From: Hymenolepis diminuta
Lineage: Eukaryota > Platyhelminthes > Cestoda > Cyclophyllidea > Hymenolepididae
DNA length: 64,000 nt
Assembly (NCBI GenBank): GCA_900708905.1
Contig: CAADRB010000010.1
Coordinates: forward strand, 1,794,450-1,858,449
Direction: 5' to 3'
Shown here: one piece after another, positions 38,501 through 50,319 of the stretch
Position numbering within the stretch: position 1 is the first letter of the stretch
Layout of the letters: each line of letters begins with the position of its first letter
Position numbers and translations under genes: made by a program
The notes under the pieces: model-generated
Told to the model about the DNA's origin: nothing
Database searches by the model: none
The model's input: only the letters and a program-made list of their open reading frames with translations

Positions 38501-41500
38501 GATCCCGGAATTGGGGAGAACTCAGAAGTAGAAAACAGGAATTGTGTCGTTTGTGGGGACACGAATTCAAGTAGACATTATGGGCAATATGCTTGTGAAG
38601 GATGTAAAGGCTTCTTTCAAAAGACTGTTACAGGAAGCCTCATGTATGAACTCAAATGTAACGGTCTGTGCCTTATTGAAGTAAACACTCGTAACAGATG
38701 TCAGTACTGTGGATTTCAAAAGTGTCTTAATGTGGGAATGCAAAAAGATAGTAAGTTTCAACAATTTGTCAATAATTATACATTTATTTCCAAACTATTA
38801 GTACGTTGTCCTGGCGACTCAGCGGTTGGTGCGCTCTTCTGAAAAGTGAGAGGCTGTAGGTTCTGTACCCATAAGTAAAATCCAGTATTTGGGATAGATA
38901 CTTCCTCTGGTAATATATGGCTAATAACAGGAAGTGGTATGTTTCAAGTTTCTCGATAAGAGGCCTTCATAATGCTACTCCTCTGCCCTATGTGAGTTGC
39001 TTTTCTTCGAAAGTATTGGAAGATGGATCATTTTTTTATTATCATACTTACCTTGAATAACTTCAATTAAATTATTTTGTTACAAACAAATTGGCTAAAC
39101 GTCAATTTCGAATTTGCGGCTTAAAAATTCGTAATCTTGTGTCTGATTATTTACTTATTTATGTTTTGTCCAGTGATTAATTTTACGTTCGGATGAAGTT
39201 ATCTAATTCAAGTAAATACCTATCATGACAAATGCTCCGGTCAAATTTCGACCCTAGGTGTTTTCTAATATTTACTTAGGGGTCAAAAGGTGCTTTCGTC
39301 TGAACAAATCCTCCCTTTGACCCATGTGAATAGATGGGTCAAACATCGGTGACCTCTGACCCTGATACAAGTCAATGTAGACCTCCACATTATCAAAAAT
39401 GCCTATATATGTGGCAGTTAATTTAACAGTCAGATGGATCTAACCTATCACAATCGTCCTCTAGATTGCAATTATCAGTTTGATTTAGGTGTAAATGAGC
39501 ATGGTAACTCCCAAGCCCATTTTGGGAAGCGAATTTTCCGATACTCATCTTGAGCTGAGGGATAGCATCATGGAGTTTCTCAGGTGAGAAACTCAAGTAC
39601 ACTATCCTTTTATTGGCCAGACTTAACTACTTTGTATGACCATTCCGATCAGTGGATGTGCTCAAATGGGCAAGCACGTCAACAGCTATGTTATCGTGGT
39701 AAATTCGGCTCAAGTTCTTATTTTCTACCTCTTTTTTTCAGTGGTGAAATAATAACAATAATGAACAAGGAAAGCACGGGAAGGCTCCATAGTATTTATC
39801 TTTTTCCAAGATTTGTGTTGAAAATCACTTCCTTTCAATGGGCTCGAAGCTTTGTGATTGAAATTATGAATGAAAAAACTTAGATAATGAAAGTAATGAT
39901 CTCAACTGTTCTTGGTGGTAATGGTCCTTGAGGTTTGAAGTCAACTGATTAGACCCTTTGAGAACCCATTCTGTAAGCCCATTGAGCCCATTGACACCTG
40001 TTAGGGTGTCAAGTTTAAGCATTAACTTGAAATGAATGCTATTGTTACTAGACCGCTGGAGTAAAATTTCGCATACGCGTGCAAGCATCTTCGAGTTTTC
40101 AAAAGTGAAGGGTCGTGCTACTATCATAACTTGTTGCGTAATGTTGGATATCAACGCTTTAAATCAAATCTGACAGCCTTGGGAAGTTAACTTCAGTGTT
40201 TCTATCAATTATTGTTTTTCTTAAGTTAATTGGAAAGGAAATGAACACCGTTTGTTTTTCCTATAGTAATTCGAAGAGAATGGTCAGTAGACATAATTTC
40301 GGCTCTTGGCTATTTTATTCCCTTCTTCTATGCAACAATAAGATATAGAGAGAAGACACATGTGACTAGCTTACTTTTTGACCACCAGTACAGAAGTCCG
40401 TTGAGATTTGAAGGGGTCTTCGGGTTAGTGAGCCTGAGATAGTGCCGTAGATGAGGAGGAGATTCCATGAATTGGAATAATCAATGTACTCACCAAGAGA
40501 GCATTAATACTAGTATGAACTTCTCAGGATATCACTCTCCTGTCCAAGTTGAGTGTTTGAATGCATTTCTCTTCAAAGGATTTAGGGTTTATCGCAAGTT
40601 CTACTTGAGTTAACAAACTTTTTAATAAAAAAGAAATGTAATTTCTAAGGTACACTTACTATCGGCGGTTACTACTGCTCATCAGAACAGATCGAATGCC
40701 TAGATTTACTTATTACAGCACACAATTAGCATTTCCTACTTCTGACTCTCTCCCAGGCTACGAAATTTCTAACCTCATTATACCAATCTTCCCTTCAATT
40801 CAGATAAAACTAGAACTGGGGAACATAGTTTAAGAAGACGGACAAAGCGTGCCTCCTAACTTACAAATACGACAAGACTAGAGTGAAGTGTTGTTTTGGA
40901 GAACTGCCTTTAAACTCTTCAGAGGTAAAGACCGAAAATCATTAAGAGTCGTTATATAGCTATATTTGACCGGCTTTGATTTACTTACTATTCAAACATA
41001 TTGATTAATTATTTCTTATAGCTGTTGGGCGATCACGACCCTGTATTCTCCTGTTCAAACCTTCCAAAAACAAAATATTTCCAACTTCATCGGATATTAC
41101 ACCACCTTCGGTGGAGGCCTTCATGACGTCTCAATCTCCTCCCACCGACTTACTCTCTTCTCTGAAGAGGACTGAAAACCTTCTTAGAAAGTCAATAAGT
41201 AATAGCTGTATTCTGGAGAATTATATCAACTGGGCTAGAAATATGCCCTCCATTGATGCCCCTAACGTAAGTCTAAGGAGGTTCGATTTCTTCTAATTTT
41301 CACTATATTAATGATCACACAGGTCCACTAAATGCTGATCCTCATTATTGCAGTTTAATTCATCCCATATGTAGAATAAAGTGTTCGGCTGCTAGTAGTA
41401 TAGCCGTCAGAGCAGTAATTTAAAAAGTCAAAGGTCGTAGATTTGAGGCTCACCAGTAACCAGCCATTATCTGTCAAAAGAGAGATTATTCTCAATATAG

Positions 41501-44342
41501 GGGCTCTAGAATATGGTTTTTCTAAGATAATTGTCGAAAATTTTGTCCAGCATCTATACTCGTAGTCCATTGATAAAGCTTTAGAATACCGTTAACAATA
41601 ACTTGCTTGCTGTTGCACATGAAGTTATCGGTGACTAATCAACTATTGAGAGTGTTATAATTTCGTTTGTTTCATATTATATGGAGGATCACAAGATCAA
41701 TTCCCACCAGTGCATATCCAGTAATGCAGATTCTGGGAGAATGTGTTTCTCATGAGACCGCCTCCATGATACCCCTCCCCCTCCGTTTTATCGGTTCCTC
41801 TCCAAGTGGGCTTTCAAGGTTTATTTCTAGTAGGCTGGAAACTTGAAGGATTCCCCCTAAACGTTTTTCGAAAATATTTTTTGAGCTACATTAATTTAAA
41901 TCATTTTAATGATAAATTATTTTTACTTTTTCGTTACCGTTTCAGAATATTGCTTAGCGATCGGTAACCGATCGGAGTAACTCGGTTTATTTTCGTATGC
42001 TAAATCCGAGATACAGTGATTTTAAGAATCGTGTTGCAAACGCTCAGTTCGTGCGCTTCTCACTCGTTCTTCTCTCACCTTCTCCTAAACACCATTCTTC
42101 TCCCTCTCTCTCTCAAACTACCTCGATTTTAAACTGTTGCCTTTCAATAAATTCTCCTTCTCCCTCGACTCTGTCTTACTAATCTGCGGGACTGCGGTTA
42201 TTTGCCGTCTGCATTAGCCATTATTCCAACAAATTAGGGCAGACATCCCATTTTCCATATGTCCTCGTCATCAATCAAGTGATTCACTAATAAATTGAAT
42301 TCATTTTGTCTTCGCTCTTGTAGTAAAATTAGGGAATTTCACTTTACAATATACATTGAACCATCTTTAGTACTGAAATAGTTTGAGTGGCGTAGGTGGG
42401 TAGTTAGACTTTATTCCATTTGACATTTTGTTCTTTGGCAAGTGTTTGATCTATTTTTATTTAATATGTTTAAATTTCTTCCAAGTAAGAAAGACGAAGA
42501 GGCCATACTCTGTGTCTTAAACGTAAGACAGGATACAAAATTTTTGTCAGTTTGAGAAATAGCCACAAATAAGTTAGTATGAGGCACCTCAACCACTTAT
42601 ATGCTAACTACAAAGATAGTTTTGTAGCCAAAGGTTCTGAATTTCTATTCCGGCCCCCTCCAAAAGAGTTTGTGGCGTTCACAAAGCTAATAAGACTGAC
42701 TGAATCACGTACGCTAGAACTCACCACGGGAAGTGCGGAATGTAACCGGTCGCGCTGAGAACAAGCGCGGACATGCGTGCAGAGACCTCCTCAACCAATC
42801 AGCAATCAAGATCCCTGCAGCCTAGCTTGGTTTTGTATTTAATGACTAAGCTTTTGAGTCACGGTAACAAGAAAGCGATCAATAAGCCCTCTGCACTCAG
42901 CATCTTTCTGGTTCTTACCACTTTGGGCATAGCTTAGCTGATTTGGGAGTGATTTGGTAATAGAGGAGTCTGCTAGAGGCTATTCGGACTGCTTAGGAGG
43001 ATTACTTAGGTGTAGCAGAAAGACTTACTGGTGTAGCATCCGCTACAAGTTCTTGCGTCACAACTTTGCATTCTTCGGTTAGTTCATTTTTTTCCGAGAT
43101 ACTTAGAAGCTCGTTAAATAATATATCCAGCAAAACCGTTCTCTCTTATACTTTATCTTCAATACATTTCAACTCAGTAGATGTTAGGAACTTATGTTAA
43201 GATCTTGGTGAATTAATTAGTCATTTTTCAAGAGAGAAAACTCCTCTATGTTGTAGTACCGCTAGAAGATCTAGCTCTGCTGCTATGATAATACCACCCA
43301 CTAAATATCACTAAGTTGCAGTTGACTAAGACTCAGAGAGATTAAAGACCTGCACTCTTAGTGTACTCGATCGAACACACCAGAAGCATTCGATTTGGGT
43401 TTCGAGCATCATTAGAGTTCTTCGTGTTAAATAGAGATCACAGTATACCTTTAGTATAGTTTTTAATAGCTTTAATGGTCTGAGATAAAACATCTTTGAA
43501 GACATCATATATTAAGATATTACAATTCGATTTCATTCCTTACAACTACTTTACTAAATGAGATTCAATAGGTTTAACTGATTGAACATCAGTAGGTATG
43601 GTTTTTGTTATATGAGAAAGTGAAAATGTTTGATTATTAAAATTCAAATTTCAGTTCATTTTCTCAAAGGTTGTGAATGAAAATTATTTTATCTATTATC
43701 ATTTTAGATGGCGGATCAGCTAACTTTATTGGTGGACGCGTTTAGTGATGTAGTACTTCTAAGGATACCTCATTTGTTGTATCGAGAGGTAAATATTCTC
43801 CCAAATCCCCAACCTACAGACGAAAAATTTCACCAGAAGGTGAATTCATTAGGAGTCTGCGATTTAATTCACCGTCTTGAGCTCACCAATAGCGAATATT
43901 TATTATTAAAGGCAATATTACTATTCGGAACTGGTAGAAGTTGAGTATTGTAATATTTATGTTTTTATTTTAGGGGAAGCTTTTCATCCCTACCCAATCC
44001 TTCCATTTAAATTTATAACAGTTCAGGTGGAATATTTTAACTGCCTAAGGTCTAACCAAAATCAGCCTGATATTGTTTCGCTAGATCGGCCTAAAGACAT
44101 GGAAATTTCGAGGAACTCTTCTCGATGTTCTATCTTTGAAGAAACACACTCTCAGAATGGAAATTCAACGAATTCTTATCCAACAATTAGTAATTTTACA
44201 GTCTCAGGAAATAACTACGCGTAGCGTCAATGAAATACATCATAATCAAGGCTCGTCTATCGTTGAAACTAGAGAAACGATACGTTGGCAAAATACATAC
44301 TACCGAACAATTAAAAAAATATGGTGTTATTCCAAAGCGTAA
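38501..44342 (+). CDS. nuclear receptor (DBD and LBD), 5' end not found, 3' end ambiguous
   Basis: Recognised exons: 38501-38750, 41022-41266, 43708-43933 and one from 43974, in phases 1, 0 and 1. Exon 1 is the DNA-binding domain: CVVCGD, then CEGCKGFF (P-box) and a second finger ending NRCQYCGFQKCLNVGM. Exons 2-3 carry the ligand-binding-domain signature split by an intron: YINWARNMPSIDAPN, then DQLTLLVDAF. Exon 4 reads AFHPYPILPFKFITVQVEYF; helices 9-10 (GTLLDVLSLKKHTLRM) lie in a different frame. Read straight on, the frame stops at 44222-44224. Reaching helix 10 and the TAA at 44340-44342 needs a 22-nt or 58-nt intron, or a frameshift. The P-box and RNRCQ-C motif suggest an NR4A/NR2-like receptor, but the subfamily is open. 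The first cysteine of finger 2 is displaced by two residues. The start codon and A/B domain are missing. Confidence 0.75.
38805..38890 (+). repeat. tRNA-derived SINE head in the nuclear receptor intron
   Basis: Contains an A-box-like 'TGGCGACTCAGCGGTTGG' (38812-38829) and a B-box-like 'GGTTCTGTACCC' (38859-38870) at tRNA-like spacing, without a foldable full tRNA. This is the layout of the Pol III promoter of a SINE; the body probably extends to about 39000. Confidence 0.6.
39249..39362. promoter_or_regulatory. cluster of nuclear-receptor half-sites
   Basis: Within about 115 bp of receptor intron 1 there are GGGTCA at 39290-39295, a perfect 10-bp inverted repeat TTTGACCCAT / ATGGGTCAAA (39316-39325 and 39334-39343, 8-nt spacer), TGACCT at 39350-39355 and TGACCC at 39357-39362. 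A further CGACCC lies near 39249. AGGTCA/GGGTCA is the classic receptor half-site, so this could be an autoregulatory enhancer; that role is inference. Confidence 0.4.
41383..41470 (+). repeat. possible tRNA-derived SINE head, second copy
   Basis: 'agtatagccgtcagagcagt' followed about 30 nt later by 'gtagatttgaggctcacc' resembles A and B boxes of the 38.8-kb copy, diverged. Lies in the receptor intron before the 43.7-kb exon. Confidence 0.4.
42677..43050 (+). repeat. interspersed repeat family A, copy 2
   Basis: Plus-strand counterpart of the copy at 17.5 kb. Starts 'gttcacaaagctaataag', ends at hairpin GTAGC-atcc-GCTAC plus 'aagt'. The last ~290 bp are almost identical to copy 1. It lies in the intron before the 43.7-kb receptor exon. 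Confidence 0.75.
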
Positions 44343-47300
44343 CTAATGCTTAATAAGATACAATTAGATAGATATAACTTTTAGTTCTTGGTTTATCAAT
44401 GCAAACAAAAAATGATCTTATTTTTTGTTTGTTGCATGAGGGCAGTATTTGTTCATTTAAATCGTATATTTCATACGACCCTTATACTACGATAAATCCC
44501 ATTCCGATGGTAAACAGTAAACAGCTGCATTTTTTAATTCAGAGGATTGGAGATTGAATGCAGTTCAAAGTTGATTAACTCAGTCTCTGACTTTGTAATT
44601 CTGCTGCAAGGTTTCTCAGAGATATCCCTTCTGTCAGTGCTTTAACTTTCATTTGTCACCAATTATAAAAACCTAGCACCGTCATTTCCATTAATTATAA
44701 CGGTCAGTAAATTCAGTTAAAATTGATTTACAAGAGACTGATTATAAGTGTACAATCAAGTCGGCAAGACACAGTTATTCGAAATGGTTTATGTGAGAAT
44801 ATTTGTTCTGAATAAGGTGAAGACAATGACTATTAAGGGGAGAATGATTGGAATTTTCTTGTCTTCGGTGAATTTAACGTAAATATTCCACTGACAACTG
44901 ATGGCGTAAATAGGTTTTTGACCTTTCTTACGTTAATCTGACACGTTAATATAGAGATAGTCGTATCTAAGCTTTTATCGCAAAACGCATGCCGATGTCA
45001 GAGGTCGTGCCATCATTCTGTTGAAACTGAAGTAGCTACAATATATAGTGCATCGAAGGATTTCAGAGGTCAGATGTTACTGTCAATTCTGTAGGGCTCT
45101 CTATTAGAAATTGGTTGGGAAATGTTAAAAAAATATCCAAATATATTGTTCCATTTGTCAAAATGTGAATTTGAGGCTGAATGAAGTTTGCCGTTCGACC
45201 AGGACTCCTTTTCAATAGGTACTTCGTTGTTTAATAATGTAGTACAGTCAGTTTAAAATATCGTGATCCCGTATACAGAATGAGATAGTCGAATTCAGAT
45301 TGATACAATATTAGAAATGCTTTGGTTTACATTAATAAAGTAGTTTATTGTAAGGAAAATTAGACTAATGAGAGTCTCACATTGGTGTACAATGTACCCA
45401 CCCACGAATAGCATTAATTTGCTTCTGTTTTAGAAGACTAAGTATTAGGTAAACAGCTAGATCGTCAGCATAAGTAAAAAGTTCAATCTATATATTGTAG
45501 CAACGCTGTCATGAGACAGAACAGGAGGGACACTGGTTGCAGTTGGAAATGACTAAGTTCATGAGATATAGAACCACAAAGATTTAGAAGGTACAACATT
45601 CAGGAAGATTAATTAAAAGTATCAGAATACGATAGGACGATGCCGCAAATGAGGAACGTACAGAAAAGAGATCTAGATAGATGATTGGTAGATTTTTTTA
45701 GTTGACGAAAGCCCTTGAAATAATTAAAGACTGGGGAGAGGGGGGGGGGAACTTTAGCCGATCGTTTAGGGGTAAATGCGCGGCAATTATGAAGCTGAAT
45801 AGGGAAGTGATGTATTTACGTCCCATTAATTCTCTGTAAAAGTTTGATAAACATGCCGTTGTAGCGTGGTGATAAGACTATGCCGACTGATTGCAGTTCT
45901 GGTTATCAGCAAGCTGAAGAAAACATATAGTCAGACAATCTATTGATAGTAAGCCATCTCCAGCTCATGAAAATTTAGTTGAAATTAACCTGTATTTTTG
46001 TATGCTAGTAGCTAAGAGAAAGCGGAGTTAATGCATTTTAATAGAACCGCATTCTTTTGAATAATGAAAAAGAAAAAGAAATAATTCTTAAATGTACAAA
46101 GAACTCGTAGAACTTCTCGCAGGGTCTCGGAATAAATAGGCGAGGAAAATACATTTGACGAGTAATGAGACAGTCCAGTGGGAAACTAACACAAAACCAT
46201 CTAAAATAGATAGGACGAAGTAATACACTGTAGCCACTGCCTAAATTTCTTAGCGGTTGATGTATTGGCCAAATAATGACTTGGTTTTAACGAAGGTCAG
46301 GTTATATTAAATTAATGAGGAATGGGTTAATCTCAACTATATTTTCAACTGATATAATAATCAGACCTTTATCTAGAAATGGTTAATTTTTGTATGAATC
46401 AATGAGTGTTCTAAGTACAATTTTTCATTCAGTTTGTTTTGATATAATTTTTAGTGATTTTAACGATCTAATTTTCAATTTACTTTATTGATCCTGCTGC
46501 GTTGCCATCATAACTTCCAATTCACTTTAATCTCCATTTTATTTTCAAATATTTTGATTGTATACTACATTTTCCCCGTTACCGTTCGTTTATCTCCTTT
46601 TTATTATTTTATCTTCACTTTGATAAATGAGTCAGTGAATCAATCCACCGCATTTTGAAGGAAATTTAGGAATCTCAATTGGCAGTTTGATTATTGCGTA
46701 TAATATAAACAGGCATTGTGATATCTTTGGTCTCCCCTTTTTCTCCCGAAAGGGAGAGATCTAAGAAATCACTTTTACCAACTTCAGTGTTTTAATATAA
46801 ATATGTATTCGATCTTATTTGTGATTAAATGCCCACAATGGTTGGATTACAATATAGGAGCAAGTCAACTTATTTGAGAGTGAATGAAAGACATGCTGAA
46901 ATCGCAAAATGATATCTTGCGTTGGCAGCGCAATGGCTATCGTGTATTCCGAGAACTTTCCATTAAGGGGGCTTGGAATATTGTAGTGAAGTCACGAGGG
47001 ATTGTCTAAGAAGAACATGTAGTTTAGTAAAGTGATCGACGAAAAATCGTTGAAAACTTAGCCTCAAGATCTAATGTAGTAATAATTCGCAGCAATTTTA
47101 AAACTGAACGAAAAATGTAATTTGAATTTAGTGTTTATGAAATCAACGGAATGATAAAAGTAGGCGTTATATACGTATAGAATTTTAATTACTGTTTAAA
47201 GTGCTATTTATAAGTTACTCCGGTTAAAACGTACAAATTTAATTAACTTATCACAATTTCCAATAAAAATAGGCATTTGAAACCTTTTTAAGCAATAACA

Positions 47301-47689
47301 TACTTACGCTTTTCAGAGTACAATATACGCAAATATTGAATGGAAATAAAATATTCTATTTAGTAAGCGATTTAGTAATACAAAATATATACTCCACTAT
47401 ACTATAAATCAAAATACGACAAGTTAGGTCCGTGATTTCGAGAGTATATTTTATAAGCCCGTATTTTTATTTTGGTCAAAATATCCCCTCTATTGTTATT
47501 ACAAATAAAAAATTATTATGAGGTTATTGAAAGAATTTATTAATTTTAATAATTTTCACAAAAATTGATCACAAAAAGTAGTAAGTTTGATTGGCTGTTT
47601 AATTGACAAGTTTATTTAACTGATCTAATTACATTGTCATTTGCGAGCCATCTTTAATCACTATTCTTAATTAGTTGAATTCCCCTTGA
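44343..47689. other. gene-free stretch upstream of the SR-protein gene
   Basis: No coding exon seen on either strand. Contains a G-run near 45740-45750 and a weak tRNA-like segment at about 45858-45910 ('gtagcgtggtgataag' and 'gcagttctggttatc') that could be another SINE head. Confidence 0.5.
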
Positions 47690-48241
47690 ATGAGCGAGAA
47701 GATGAGTAACGGTCGTTCGCCTCCTCGTATTGAAGGAATGATTTCGCTGAAAGTTGATAATCTGGCCTACAGAACAACAGTTGACGATTTACGAAAGATA
47801 TTCTCTCGTTACGGCGACGTTGGTATGCTAGCTGTTATTATGTTTCATTGGTTCAGGGGATGTTTACATACCTAGGAATCCATATTCGATGGATAGTCGC
47901 GGCTTCGCATTTGTAAGGTACTATAACGAACGTGATGCTGAAGATGCTATTCGGGGAATGGATGGTCGCAAAATTGATGGAAGGGAAATTCGTGTCCAAA
48001 GAGCAATGTACGGAAGGCCGAATACTAATCGTCGTAGCGGCAGGTATGTATCGAACGAATGGGAGAAATTATAATCGTTTGGTAAATTTACTTTAGGCGG
48101 TCACCTTCTCCAAAACGCAGACGCTCAAGGTCTAGGTCGTACTCTCCAAAGCCTAGGTCTAGTAGGGATCGTCACGAAAGTAGTGGTTATAGAAGAGACC
48201 GTTATCGTGACAGTAGATCTCGTTCTCGAGATCGTTATTAA
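47690..48241 (+). CDS. SR splicing factor, SRSF2-like, three exons
   Basis: Exons 47690-47822, 47857-48043 and 48097-48241 join in phases 1 and 2 and give 154 residues ending in TAA. One RNA-recognition motif occupies about residues 15-90: RNP2-like [11 protein letters not shown], then [19 protein letters not shown] containing RNP1 (RGFAFVRY), then [18 protein letters not shown] short Arg/Ser tail follows ([17 protein letters not shown]...RSRSRDRY). This is the layout of SRSF2/SC35, which binds exonic enhancers and recruits spliceosome components in the nucleus. The protein is shorter than vertebrate SRSF2 (about 221 residues) because its RS tail is brief. Intron 1 is only 34 nt and intron 2 is 53 nt. 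The start ATG is followed five codons later by another in-frame ATG; the first is used here. Confidence 0.88.
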
Positions 48242-48727
48242 ATAACGATTTTTATACAAGAAATGTGTTCGTCTTCTAACTGCGTTTTGTTTGGCTTGTA
48301 GCGGAGTTTACTCTTGCTGTAAGGTGGTTCGTGTTTTGCTGATCTCGGTTGCCAGGCGCTAAACGTGCTGGCTGTTGGTGACCTGAGATGCTGTTTCGAG
48401 CTGGTAGATCTTACATTGCTGAGAGGTGATTTGCAGTATTGGTGTTCGGAATTAATTGGTAACTGATATTGCTGGGGTATGTTGTTGGAGATCAACTGTT
48501 GGTGAACATCAAATGGATTGGCGTATACTGTGGCAGTTCTCTTGCTGATTCGAGGATAGGGTGGCGCATTTGCCCAGTTGCTGTAGAAGACACATTCTGA
48601 AGAGGTCGTGTTATTAGAACGTGCTCACCAGACATTTGAGAGGAGCCGGATTTGGCTTGGAGGTAGCGCGTATGTTAAATAACCTAGTTTTGCATGACTG
48701 TTGTTTTAATTTCACATTGTGAATTGT

Positions 48728-48733
48728 AATAAA
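48728..48733 (+). terminator. poly(A) signal AATAAA, likely of the SRSF2-like gene
   Basis: First canonical AATAAA downstream of the stop at 48241. Confidence 0.45.
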
Positions 48734-48889
48734 TTATGTGGATTGGGTTATTTTGTGTTTTCTTCGCGGTTCATCTGGTGTAAGGCATTGTTTGGGGATT
48801 ATCCCGCATCACATTTCAATTAGTATTTAGTGCTTATTAAACTTTTTGCTCAAATAGGAGGTACGTTTACACGTAGGATGAGTTATGTC

Positions 48890-49220
48890 ATCTGGTAGGG
48901 TGCGGACACCTGAGCTGTGAAGTAAACCGAGACTGGGCTGTCAGCGACCACTCCTCAAACTGGGTGGGTTTCGTTATTCAAGATAGTCGATCACCCACTG
49001 CTAATGGGTAGATAGGCCGATGTCAACATAGCATGCCGACGAAGTGACTATATGAGGGTAATTAGTCTCGGGTTGCAGGCTCTCTCGTCACGTGGGTTGG
49101 TGGGAACGTGACATGACCGTTTCTTTGTCTCATCTCCTAACTTGTTATTCCCGTTCCACAATGTCTTGATGAATCCCTGTACAGCAAGACGACCCCTTAT
49201 ATAAAATGTCTGCAGTAAAC
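48890..49220. other. GC-richer island with short hairpins, unknown nature
   Basis: A roughly 300-bp block noticeably richer in G+C than its surroundings, without an open frame. It includes GTCACGT...ACGTGAC (49087-49093 and 49106-49112, 12-nt loop) and an ACCCA/TGGGT hairpin around 48990-49007. It could be a structured noncoding RNA or a short retroelement; neither is established. Confidence 0.3.
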
Positions 49221-49505
49221 CGTTCTATGTAAAACTGTCACGTCTTACAGAAGATCTAATTGACAGTTTTCAATTTGGGTGCTGGCAGTTATTAGGTGAC
49301 TATAAAAATAAGCACCAATGAGTATTTTATTTAAGGTTTAATAAAAATTAGGGTGATCGTTGTACTATTTCCACATGGTTAGAATTTTTAATTATATAAA
49401 TTTTTATATGGTTAGAAATAATCATATCCATATCTGTTTTATTTAACTAAAAGCTAAGCGGCTAAAATAAATTTGAAGGCCATTTATCTTCGCGCGTTCA
49501 GTGGG

Positions 49506-50190
49506 ATGTCCAATTCTAGTCCATTCTATGATAAACCTTTAAAGGAATATCGTGACAAACTTTACGTATGGCATCCACAAATTGAAGTATGGGGCGCTAC
49601 TCAGGGGATGTTAATTGGAGCCTGTTGTACAGCTGGTTCTAGTTTTTTTATCCTCGTCCGTATGCGTCAGTTCTTCAATCTCTACTCACAACACCACTTT
49701 CTTGCAACTGCGATGCCTTGTATAGTTTTTCCAACTTTTGGATACCTTATTTTCCAAGACTTATGCATCGATCGGAAAATTGTTGCTGGCCTTAGATATC
49801 CTGAACTCAAAAAATCATTTTGTCCAACTTGTTTCGAAACTCGTGGTTCTCTCATTCAGGTAGTTATTAGTTGTTAGTGGTAGTTTATATTTATGATCAC
49901 TATTAAATGTTTTTTTTATTTATCAGGCCACCTCTGGTATAGCTGCGCCGCTTCTATTTTCATTTGTATGTTGTGCCGCGTCTTCGTTGTCATTCAGAAC
50001 ATATCCAGTTCCTGACATAGACAAATCGCGAAAAGTGTTAGGACTTATTCGGAGATCTTGTGGCAGCTTTAAAACCTCCCTTATCTTCTTAACAGGTGCT
50101 CAATTTTTGGTCGGTGGGTTTCTTACCCGCAAAGCAATCGATCATCATGACTTTGCTCTCACTAAACTCGTATCTGAAGCTTCCAATTGA
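49506..50190 (+). CDS. TMEM126-family mitochondrial membrane protein
   Basis: Exons 49506-49859 and 49927-50190 (67-nt intron, phase 0) give 205 residues, matching the ~195-230 of TMEM126 proteins. Four hydrophobic segments are visible, including GMLIGACCTAGSSFFILV, AMPCIVFPTFGYLIF, GIAAPLLFSFVCCAASSL and SLIFLTGAQFLVGGFL. A central C-x-x-C-x-x-x-R (CPTCFETRG) aligns with the C-E-T-C-x-x-x-R motif of TMEM126A/B. In mammals TMEM126 proteins sit in the inner mitochondrial membrane and help assemble respiratory complex I; that role here is by family. The first ATG in frame is 49506; the frame is open further upstream but has no earlier ATG. No AATAAA follows before the ADAT3 start 130 nt downstream. 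Confidence 0.75.
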
Positions 50191-50319
50191 TTGCCTATGC
50201 ATTTGTACTTCGGTATATGTAGTTACAAAATACAGAAATCATTTTGAGTCTCTCATGTTCTTTCTCCCTTTTTTGATCTTATTTGCAAATTCCTTTATGT
50301 CTATCTATCAACAGTTTAG

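Larger units (their letters stand above)
48242..49505 (+). other. SR-protein 3' UTR and gap to TMEM126
   Basis: The first ~490 bp are GT-rich and probably the 3' UTR, ending near the AATAAA listed separately. The middle holds the GC-richer island (48890-49220). No open frame is convincing; the 85-codon minus-strand frame at 48238-48495 lacks motifs. Confidence 0.45.

Noticed and set aside
45858..45910. Possible tRNA gene
   Set aside because: A- and B-box-like words are present but no cloverleaf can be folded, and no acceptor stem is seen; at best a SINE head.
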